From Streptomyces iconiensis (GTDB lineage: Bacteria; Actinomycetota; Actinomycetes; Streptomycetales; Streptomycetaceae), in assembly GCF_028657195.3 (NCBI RefSeq), contig NZ_JANCPR020000043.1, forward strand, positions 16,529 to 80,528: a stretch of 64,000 bases of DNA, in the 5' to 3' direction. The stretch's first letter is position 1; every line of letters begins with the position of its first letter. The notes beneath the pieces were generated by a model. That model was not told the DNA's origin and ran no database searches. It worked only from the letters and a program-made list of their open reading frames with translations. The position numbers were made by a program, and so were the translations under genes. Positions 51,467-59,481 of this stretch are shown here, one piece after another.

Positions 51467-54400
51467 TTACTCCTTCAGCTGGTCCATGAAGTAGTCGTAC
51501 CCGCGGCCGGGCTGCATGAAGGTCCCGTTGTCTCCCTCACGGATGATCATGGTGCCCGTCGCATCGTCCCACCAGGCCCAGCGGGGGACCCCGCCGCCTC
51601 CGTCGCGCAGACGGTGGCCCTGGCTGCCGCGCATCACGTCCTCCAGATGCTCGGCGACATCGAGGGGGTCGACTCCGGGGATCGAGCGCTGGGTCGCGTG
51701 CGCGGCGATCGTGTCGGCGACGACTCCCACGTCTCCTGACTGGCTTGAGGGGTCTTTCTGGCCCTTGTCCGCCTGCGGGCAGCTGTAGAGGCCGAGTTCG
51801 TCCGCCCAGGTCAGCGGGTTGCGCACGTAGGCGTGCTGGTTGGGCGACGGTACGAGCCCGAGGGGGTCCGCTGTCACATAACGGGCCGCTGAGGGGTCGT
51901 AATAGCGGAAGTAGTTGTAGTGCAGGCCGGTCTCGGCGTCGGCGTACTGGCCTGCGAAGCGGAGGGGACAGTATGCGGTGCCGGTGGGAGCGGGAAGGGG
52001 GGTGCCCCAGTGCGTAGTGCGGTGTTGCCAGGTGACTTTTCCGTCCGGGGAGAGCAGTTCGGCCGGGGTCCCGGTCTGGTCGGTGACGATCGCGTGGAAG
52101 CGGGGTTCCTTGACCAGGGGGTCGCGGTCGGCCTGGGCCAGCGGGCGGTGGGTGCCCGGCGCGTGGTCCCAGGTGGTCGACGTGCCGTCGGAGGTGGCCT
52201 GTTCGGCGAGGCGGGTGCCGTCCCAGGTGAAGAGGAGAGGTTCGCCGTCGGGCCCGGTCTTGGATGTGCGGCGGCCGAGGGGGTCGTAGGTGTACGTCCA
52301 CTCTTCGCCACGCGGCGTCGTGGCCCGCACCAGGCGGTCTTCCGCGTTCCAGGTGTAGGTCCAGGTCCGCGACTGGCCGTTGAGGGCTTGCGGGTCCGGC
52401 GCACGAGTCGGCCGGCCGCGTCGTGCTCGTAGGTGGTGCGGCCCGCGTGCCGGACGAGGGTGCCGGTGAACTCGCGGTCGCCCTCGTCCGGGTGACCCGG
52501 CGCCGTGGCGTGGGTCTGATTGCCGGCCGCGTCGTAGGCGTAGGTCTCCGTCCAGCCGTGGGCCTGGACAGAGGTGACGCGGCCGACCGGGTCGAGCGTG
52601 AACTGCCGCGTCCCGCTGGTGAGTTCGCGGATCTCCGTGACGTAGCCGTCGGGCCTGTGCGCGTATGTGCGGTGCTGCAGCAGGTCGTGGGAGGAGGTGA
52701 CGGCCTGGGTGGTCAGCCGGTTGCGGGTGTCCCAGACCTGGGTGAGGGTGACGTCCCCGACCGCGCGCGTGGTCTCACGCCCCGCCGCGTCGTGCGCGAA
52801 GGTGAGGGTGCTGCCCCCTGTGGTGAGCGCGGTGGGCCGGCCCGCCGCGTCGTACGCCCAGGTGGAGGTGTGGCCCGCTGGTGTGGTGCGGCGTACGCAG
52901 CGGTCCGCCGCGTCGTACGCGTACGACACCGTGCGCCCGTTGACCGTCTCGGCCAGGACGCGGCCCCTCGCGTCCCGCTCCAGCGTGAGCAGCGAGGCCG
53001 GGTTCTCCGCGCGGACGAGCGCTCCGGCGGCGTCGTAGGCGTATGTCGTGACCTCGTCCGCCGACTCGTCGTGCTGGGTGAGCACACGGCCCGCGGCGTC
53101 CCGCTCGTAGCGCACCGTCTCGTCCAGCGCGTTCGTCCGGGACACGAGACGGCCGGCGGCGTCGAGTGCGTATGTACGGGTGGCGCCGTTGAAGTCGGTC
53201 TCGGCGGTGAGTCGGCCCGCGGCGTCGTAGACGTAACGCCACTCGCGGCCCTGCGGGTTGGTGACGGTGGTCAGGCGCAGCTCGGTGTCGTAGGTGAAGG
53301 CGTAGTGCGCGCCGTCCGGGTCGGTGCGGGTGGCGGGGAGATCGAAGTGGGTGTGGGTGTAGCGGGTGGTGTTTCCGGCCTCGTCGGTGCGGAGGGCGAG
53401 GTTGCCCTCGCAGTCCCACTTCCACTCCTCGCGGGTGCCGTCGGGGTGTTCGCGCCAGGCGGGCTTGCCCTCGATGGTCCAGCCGTTGCGGGTGGTGTTG
53501 CCCAGGGGGTCGGTGACGGCGGTGACGCGGCCGTGCGGGCCCCGGCGGGCGTGGGTGGTGTGCCCGAGTGGGTCGGTGAGGGCGACCGGGAGGCCGGCAG
53601 CGTCGGTGGTGATGCGGGTGGTGTGGCCCAACGGGTCGGTGAGCGCGGCCAGATGGCCCGACGCGCCGTACTCGTAGCACGTCGTCGCACCGTCCGGGTC
53701 ACGCGCGGAGGTGCGGTTGCCCCGGTCGTCGTAGGTGTACCGCCACACCGCGCCGCCCGGCCCGCGTATCTCCAGGGGAAGGCCCCAGCCGTCGCGTACG
53801 GCTTCGGTGACGGTGCCGTCGGGGTGTTCGACGGCGATGAGGTGTTCCTCGTCGTCGTACCTGTAGCGCGTCGTGTGCCCCGAGGGGTCGGTGACGGCGA
53901 GCCGGAGGCGGTTGGTCTCGTCCCACTCGGTGCGGGTGGTGTGGCCGAGCGGATCGGTCTCGGCGATGACCTTGTACGCGTCGTTGCACACGTATGTGGT
54001 GGTGTGGCCGAGCGAGTCGGTGTAGCGGTTGGTGCGGGACGCGGGGTCGTAGTGCATGCGGCCGGAGAGGATGCCGCCGGGGCCGATACCGCGCAGGACG
54101 CGGCCCCTGTGGTCGTAGACGTAGCCGTACGACGTGCCGTTGCGGTCGGTCCACGAGGTGATGCGGTGCTCGTCGTCGTAGCGGTAACGCAGCGGTCTGC
54201 CGGTGGAGTTGAGGACCTCGGTCAGGTCCCCCGCCTTGTCGTAGGTGTAGGAGACGAGAGCCGTGGAGCGTGCGTCACCTTCGCCGTGCAGGAGGCGGAG
54301 CCCGGTGACGCGGTGCAGGTCGGGGTGGGTGTCGACGGCGATGCGGTAGCCGCCGGAGTGGGTGATCTCCGTCGGGGTGCCGTGCGCGTCGTAGACGAAC

Positions 54401-55836
54401 GTGACACGGTCGCCCTCGCCGGTGCGGCCGGTGATCGCCTTGAGGGCCAGTTCAGGGCCGCCGGCCGGGTGAGGCGCGAAGTGAAGGGTGCGGTTCTGCT
54501 CGGGGACGGTGACCGTGAACGTACCGTCCGGCTTGCCGTCCCAGCTCAGCGGCCAGCGCGGGCCCGAGGCCGGCAGCGTGGGCACGTCGGGTTGCGGCAC
54601 CGGGTAGGTGAGGATCATGCCGTCGTCCGTGACATAGACGACGCCGCTGTCGTCGATCTCCAGACGCTGATCGAGCGTGCCCGCCCATGTGGCGCCGAAC
54701 CAGCCGCCGCACGGATGCCCGGAGACGTAGTGCCGCTCCAGGACCAGGGGCAGCGCGCCGGGCAGGGACACATCGGTGTCGGACATGACCATCTCGCCCG
54801 TGGCGACGTCGATGGGCTCACCGGTGGTGGACCGGTCGTTGTTGGGGGTGTTGTTACGGTCCGGGTCCTCGTCCGTACGACCGCGCGCGCTGCCGTCCCT
54901 GCGCAGACCCCGCTCGCGGCTCGCCAGCCGCTGCGCCGCGTCCTTCGCCGCCGAACCGCCGCGCCTCAGAGCGCCCGAGCCGCCGGTGGCGAGGGCAAGC
55001 AGCAGTTCGGGGGTGAGCTGGCCTGCCGCGCGGGCGGGGTTGCGCTGCCACTCCTCCCAGTTGGTGACCGCTTTGGCGAACTCTTTCGGGTTCTCGGCGG
55101 CGTATGCGACACCGTCCGCCATGCCCGCCAGCTGGAGGCCGGCGCCACGGGGCCCGTCCTCGACCATGTACTCGAACTGCTTGAGCATGCTCAGCCCGGT
55201 GTCGCCCATGCCACCGAGGAAGTCGTTGCCCCACTTCTTCCAGCGGGGTTGGCCGGCCGGCGCGTCGGGGGCCTTCTTGCTGGCGTTGTCGAGCTTGGTC
55301 TTCGCCGCGGTCACGACGCCGTCCAGCTCTTCCTCCAGTTTGTCCAGGCGGCCGTGGCACGCTTCCATCGCGGCGACGCCCGGGTCGTTCTCCGGAGGCC
55401 GTTCGGGCAGCGGGTCGTCCCCGCGGTCATACGCCGCGTTGTACGCCTTGACCCGCTTCCAATAGCTCTTGGACATCGCCCGCGCCTCGTCCGCGTCCTC
55501 GATCAGCGGTTTGAGACGCTTGTGCACGGAACGGAGCTTGTCCGCGTAGTCCTCCAGGGCGTTCGCGGCGGACTTGAAGTGCGTCTGCGCGGACTCCAGT
55601 TCCTTGGGAAGCTTCTTCGTCGCGTCCTTGAAGCTGCGCGAACCGGCACCCGTCCAGTCCATCCACTCAAGGACGTCGAGTTGGGTGTGCCCTTCCTTGA
55701 ACGCACCTGCATACGCACGGAGCTTGACGACCAGGTCGTCGATGTCCGAGGGCTTGCCGTAGATGACATCGCTGGGCTTGGCGTGCGGCGGAATCCGCTC
55801 GACTGTGCCGCCCTCTGTCGCGTCACGAGAAGTCAT
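51467..55836 (-). pseudogene. RHS-repeat polymorphic toxin with one frameshift
   Basis: ATG 55836 opens a protein of about 1455 residues if one frameshift near 52393 is corrected. The N-terminus is helical and WXG/LXG-like (LEWMDWTGAGSRSFKDATKKL), suggesting type VII-type export. A DUF6531 segment (TGEPIDVATGEMVMSDTDVSLPGALPLVLERHY) follows, then some twenty YD/RHS repeats. The RHS core ends in the classic LRFAGQYADAETGLHYNYFRYYDP and YVTADPLGL. The last ~100 residues (HATQRSIPGVDPLDVAEHLE ... AWWDDATGTMIIREGDNG) are the variable toxin tip, which I cannot assign to an activity. At RRTRK|PSTAS the sense continuation ALNGQSRTWTYTW lies in another frame. Confidence 0.83.
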
Positions 55837-56405
55837 GCGATCGGTGCCTTCCCGCCGTCGGTGACCCAGCCACCGTCGTAGAGCTTGCGCGGATTGGTGG
55901 GCAGCTCACCGGTGCCGGAGCCGCCGTTGTCATCGAGCCAGGGCTCTTGGTAGATCTGCGGCGGCGGGTCGAACTCGGGCCTGAAGCCCTTGTCCCACGC
56001 CTTCATGCCGTTCTCGCCGAAGGGCAGCTTGGCCATGTTGTCGGCGGTCGGTGAGAAGTTCTTGATGGCCAGCAGGTCGGCCAGCATGTAGGCGGCGATG
56101 ACCTGCCTGAGCGTCTCCACCACCGTGTCCGTGTGCTCCGCGAGACGCCCCATGCCGAAGCCCCAGCTTTCGAGCACCTTCTCGGCAGAGGTCACGATGT
56201 CGATCGTGGCCGCGTTCCGGATGTGCTCGGCCATCGGCTTCCAGTCGTCCTTGATCTTGCGGGCCGCGACGACGGACTCCTCCAGCGGCTTCAGCACCTT
56301 CTTCACGGAGGCGATCTCGACCTTGTACCCGTCACCCGGTTTCGGACCGCCCCCGCCCCCGCCCCCGTCGTTGGGCCCCGCGTCCTCCGCGTCCTTGCTC
56401 GTCAC
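55833..56405 (-). CDS. helical secretion-partner-like protein of the RHS operon
   Basis: About 190 residues. GTG 56405 overlaps the preceding stop as GTGA, and its own stop overlaps the RHS ATG (ATGA). A Gly-rich N-terminus is followed by a helical body (VASVKKVLKPLEESVVAARKIKDDW; ATIDIVTSAEKVLESWGFGMGRLAEH) resembling ESX/WXG-like partners that accompany large type VII toxins, and a Pro-rich C-terminus. The WXG motif itself is absent. A role in presenting the RHS protein for export is inferred from gene order. Confidence 0.72.
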   Translation of the reverse strand: MTSKDAEDAGPNDGGGGGGGPKPGDGYKVEIASVKKVLKPLEESVVAARKIKDDWKPMAEHIRNAATIDIVTSAEKVLESWGFGMGRLAEHTDTVVETLRQVIAAYMLADLLAIKNFSPTADNMAKLPFGENGMKAWDKGFRPEFDPPPQIYQEPWLDDNGGSGTGELPTNPRKLYDGGWVTDGGKAPIA

Positions 56406-56800
56406 TCCGACCCCACCGAAGTGTCCGCGCCGCCCCGAGCGTCCGCGCCACCGTCCGCACCCGCACCGTCCTCCGCGCCCCCGGCGGCCCGCAGCGCTTC
56501 GGCGTCCAGCAGGAACGCGCGGGGACCCAGCGGGTCCACGAGCGCGCGTACGCCTTCGGGCAGCAGTTCCACCAGGTCGGCGACGGTCGTGGACGCCCAC
56601 GCACACTCGCCCGCGAACAGCGCGAGCCCGGCGAAGGAGGTGAAGACCGGTACTACGGGCCCCTCCTCGGTCTCCGAGACCAAGAAGCCGGGCGATTCCG
56701 GTTGTTGAAAGTAGAGCCGCACCGAACGCGAAGCCGCGAGACGCTCCGCCGGTGACATCCGGGCGGCCGTCTCATCTCGTACAAGATCGCGCAACGACAT
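56402..56800 (-). CDS. SseB-family protein
   Basis: A 132-residue protein. ATG 56800 follows GGGGGAGTACAC. The core FLVSETEEGPVVPVFTSFAGLALFAG ... GVRALVDPLGPRAFLLDAEAL matches the SseB N-terminal domain (PF07179-type), seen in actinobacterial type VII and RHS loci. It ends in an Ala/Gly/Asp-rich tail. First gene of the coupled RHS operon; a chaperone or adaptor role is plausible but unproven. Confidence 0.78.
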   Translation of the reverse strand: MSLRDLVRDETAARMSPAERLAASRSVRLYFQQPESPGFLVSETEEGPVVPVFTSFAGLALFAGECAWASTTVADLVELLPEGVRALVDPLGPRAFLLDAEALRAAGGAEDGAGADGGADARGGADTSVGSE

Positions 56801-56988
56801 GTGTACTCCCCCATTCCACCCGCGCCGACAACGGATGAATCATCGGGATGATTGCACACGCGCCTGACACCTGTCCGTGGGCAAAGACACTGCGTACGGG
56901 GCCGTGACGGAACGTGCGTCCGCACGTGACATGCGCGTCCGAGAGACGCGCCCGCGTTCCGCTTCCACCGCCGGGCCCCGTCTCGCGG

Positions 56989-57140
56989 CCTCGCCTCCCG
57001 AGTCACCTCGCCGGGTCGCCCTGCCGCCTCGCCTTCCGGCTCACCTCGCCGGGTCGCCCTGCCGCCTCGCCTTCCGGCTCACCTCGCCGGGTCGCCCTGC
57101 CGCCTCGCCTTCCAGGGCATCTCGCCGGGTCACCTTGCGG
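56989..57140. repeat. four 38-bp tandem repeats
   Basis: Units at 56989, 57027, 57065 and 57103 (CCTCGCCTTCCGGCTCACCT..., ending CGCCCTGCCG). Units 2 and 3 are identical; 1 and 4 diverge slightly. No gene is convincing across them. Confidence 0.92.
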
Positions 57141-57167
57141 CTATGCCCCCGACTTCGCTTCGCGGCA

Positions 57168-57240
57168 TCACCTCGCCGCTCCGCCCCGCGACTTCACCTC
57201 GCCGCTCCGCCCCGCGACTTCACCTCGCCGCTGCACCCGA
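57168..57240. repeat. 26-bp tandem repeats reaching the stop codon of the ATPase gene
   Basis: Units at 57168-57193 and 57194-57219 are identical (TCACCTCGCCGCTCCGCCCC...). A partial third from 57220 contains the TGA of the minus-strand RsbW-like gene, so expansion has touched its 3' end. Confidence 0.88.
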
Positions 57241-57855
57241 CGGGTCCACCTCGGCCCACACGGTCTTGCCGGGCCCCGACCGTTCGCTCACGTCCCACCG
57301 GGACGCCAGCGCCTCGACCAGGACCAGCCCACGACCCCCATCCGCTTCAGCGTCCACCTCGGCGTACACCTCCGCGTCGGCCTCCACGCCCACCTGCGCT
57401 TCGGCCTCCGTACCGGCTTCCGTGTCCGCGCCCGCGCCCGCCTCCGCTTCGACCTCCGCAGCAGAGCCCGCTTCCGGGCTCGCTCCGGCAACCCGGGGAC
57501 GCCGCACCGGCAGTGCGGGGTGGGTGTCGGAGACCTCGACGCGTACGAGCCCCGTTCCCCGTTCACGCGAGAGTCGCAGCTCGAAGTCCCGGCCCGGCAC
57601 GTGCCCGTGCAGCACTGCGTTGGCGCTCAGTTCGGCCACGATCAGCGTCACCGCTTCCGAGAGCGGGTCGTCGTACGCCACGCCCCAGACGTTCAGTTGG
57701 TACGCGGCCAGCCGACGTGCGAGCCGCGCGCCACGCCGCGTGGCGGAGAACCGTTGGACGAACACACTCACGGTTACGGGCAGTTGGGCCCCGGGTGCTT
57801 GCATGCGGCTCAGCGTTTCGGCTGGTCGCCGGGCTTTCCCAGGTACGGCACCCAT
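57220..57855 (-). CDS. RsbW-like ATP-binding protein (HATPase_c) with an acidic insert
   Basis: A 211-residue protein of the anti-sigma-factor kinase group: SEAVTLIVAELSANAVLHGHVPGRDF (N box), VEVSDTHPALP (G1 box) and GGRGLVLVEALASRWDV (G2 box). Between G1 and G2, the ATP-lid region, is an insert of about 50 residues rich in Glu and Ala (EVEAEAGAGADTEAGTEAEA), which looks like a repeat expansion. It is divergent from an XRE-DUF397 module, a pairing typical of Streptomyces developmental loci. Confidence 0.86.
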   Translation of the reverse strand: MGAVPGKARRPAETLSRMQAPGAQLPVTVSVFVQRFSATRRGARLARRLAAYQLNVWGVAYDDPLSEAVTLIVAELSANAVLHGHVPGRDFELRLSRERGTGLVRVEVSDTHPALPVRRPRVAGASPEAGSAAEVEAEAGAGADTEAGTEAEAQVGVEADAEVYAEVDAEADGGRGLVLVEALASRWDVSERSGPGKTVWAEVDPSGAAAR

Positions 57856-57959
57856 ACAGATCGAGCTGTACCAGCTCGCGCTCTGGACCGGGTGCGTAAC
57901 TCCCAGTGAACATGGGTCCGTTGAGCGGGGAACGGCACCTGCACGGAAGGCACACGCCG

Positions 57960-58805
57960 ATGACGTCCGACCACCAGGGCAACAAGCCCAGCGAACCCGA
58001 ACTCTCCGACAGCCTCAAGACCTACGGGGCCGTCCTCAAAGCCCTACGCGACGAAGCGAACCTCACCCAGGAGCAGTTCGGCCCGCTCGTTCGCTTCTCT
58101 CCCCCGTACATCGCAAAGATCGAACAGGGCAAGCGGTTCCCTCCCCGCGACCTCCCCGATCGCGCGGAACAGCCTCTCGGCCCCCTCGCCGCGAAGATCC
58201 TCAAAGCCGCCGCCCGCAGCTTGAAGCGGAAGGCGGGCCTCGCTTCCTGGTTCCATGAGTGGGCTGGCATCGAGGAAGTAGCGATCACGCTGTGCGCGTA
58301 CGAGTGCCGGGCGATTCCTGGACTGTTGCAGCCCGAACAGTACGTTCGCGCGCTGTCGGAGAGGCGACTTCCGCCGCTCACGGAGGCGCAGATCGACGAG
58401 CAGGTGGCCGCCCGGCTGGAACGCCAGAGGGTCCTGACCGAAAGGCCGAACACCGCCTTCAGCTTCATCATCGAGCAGTACCTCCTGGAACGGCGCCTGG
58501 GAGGCCGCGAAGTCACTCTGGCTGTGATCGATCACCTGCTAGACCTAGGCCAGCGCCGCAATGTGGAAATTCAGCTCATGCCGCTCCAACTGGAGGATCA
58601 CGTCGGTGCAGATGGCCAGATGTATTTGGCGGAGACACAGCCCAACGAATGGATCGGTTACTTTGAAGGTCACGAGAGCAGCGCTCTGCTAACCGACCCC
58701 AAGGTCGTCAGTTCCATGCTCCAGCGCTATGGCAAGATGCGCTCGCAGGCCCTGGATCATCGAGCAACGGTGAGCCTGCTGAAGCAGATGCGAGGAGCGC
58801 TATGA
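57960..58805 (+). CDS. XRE-family regulator of the Scr1/DUF5753 type
   Basis: About 281 residues from ATG 57960 (GGAAGG 9 bp upstream). An N-terminal HTH (VLKALRDEANLTQEQFGPLVRFSPPYIAKIEQGKRFPP) is followed by the DUF5753 domain: ASWFHEWAGIEEVAITLCAYECRAIPGLLQPEQYVRAL, QLMPLQ and the MYLAETQPNEWIGYFEGH region. Such regulators pair with small DUF397 proteins as antitoxin-like or developmental modules. The segment just after the HTH (LPDRAEQPLGPLAAKILKAAARS) departs from the usual pattern. It is coupled to the first DUF397 gene by ATGA. Confidence 0.9.
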   Translation: MTSDHQGNKPSEPELSDSLKTYGAVLKALRDEANLTQEQFGPLVRFSPPYIAKIEQGKRFPPRDLPDRAEQPLGPLAAKILKAAARSLKRKAGLASWFHEWAGIEEVAITLCAYECRAIPGLLQPEQYVRALSERRLPPLTEAQIDEQVAARLERQRVLTERPNTAFSFIIEQYLLERRLGGREVTLAVIDHLLDLGQRRNVEIQLMPLQLEDHVGADGQMYLAETQPNEWIGYFEGHESSALLTDPKVVSSMLQRYGKMRSQALDHRATVSLLKQMRGAL

Positions 58806-58990
58806 GCACCGAACTGGACTGGCACAAGAGCAGCTACAGCGGCAGTAGCGGCGACAACTGCGTCGAGGTCGCGATGCGACCCGACACCGTCCACGTACGC
58901 GACTCCAAGGACACCGGCATCAGCCCGCTCACCGTCTCCCCCACCGCGTGGGCGGTCTTCACGGCTCACGCCGCAGGTAGCAACATGTGA
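58802..58990 (+). CDS. DUF397 domain protein
   Basis: A 62-residue protein: DWHKSSYSGSSGDNCVEVA, HVRDSKDTGISPL and VSPTAWAVFT are the diagnostic blocks of DUF397. Its ATG overlaps the XRE stop (ATGA) and has AGGAG upstream. DUF397 proteins are small partners of XRE-DUF5753 regulators in Streptomyces. Confidence 0.93.
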   Translation: MSTELDWHKSSYSGSSGDNCVEVAMRPDTVHVRDSKDTGISPLTVSPTAWAVFTAHAAGSNM

Positions 58991-59073
58991 GGTGCCGACC
59001 CGCACACCTGGCTGGGGGCGGCACCACGCCAACTGGCCGCCCCGGCCAGGGTGAAGCGGAGGCGGGCAGTGCC

Positions 59074-59343
59074 ATGGAAGCTGAACTGAACTGGCACAAG
59101 AGCAGCTACAGCGGTGGGCAGGGCGACAACTGTCTAGAGGTCGCCATCGAACCACTCACCACCGAGCGGACGTGGCACAAGAGCAGTCACAGCGGCAGCG
59201 GCGGTGACAACTGCGTCGAGGTCGCCGTACGGCCAGGGGCGGCGGTCCTCGTCCGGGACTCCAAGGACATCGGCGTCAGTGCGCTCCGGGTCTCCCCCGC
59301 CGCGTGGCGGGCGTTCGCACAGGCGGTGGGCCGGAGTCTCTGA
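59074..59343 (+). CDS. DUF397 protein with a duplicated N-terminal half
   Basis: An 89-residue protein from ATG 59074 (GGAGG 11 bp upstream). It contains one and a half DUF397 domains: NWHKSSYSGGQGDNCLEVA is followed directly by TWHKSSHSGSGGDNCVEVA and then the rest of a complete domain (LVRDSKDIGVSALRVSPAAW). The first half-domain lacks the RDSKD block. With the preceding gene it makes three DUF397 starts in a row, pointing to unequal recombination. Confidence 0.9.
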   Translation: MEAELNWHKSSYSGGQGDNCLEVAIEPLTTERTWHKSSHSGSGGDNCVEVAVRPGAAVLVRDSKDIGVSALRVSPAAWRAFAQAVGRSL

Positions 59344-59481
59344 GCGAAAAGCCGTCGTGCATGGCCAGGTCAGGCGGTTCACCGGCCGCGAGTGAAGCCG
59401 GAACAGGTACATGTCGGACAATTCTCCGTAATAAGTGAAGCAGCTTGAAGGTGGCGGTGATGTCGGCTCATCCTTGCCCGC

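Noticed and set aside
52423..55881. Very long plus-strand open frame (about 1150 codons) opposite the RHS gene
   Set aside because: It is the antisense shadow of the RHS coding strand; its translation shows no domain, and the repeats it contains mirror the YD repeats on the other strand.
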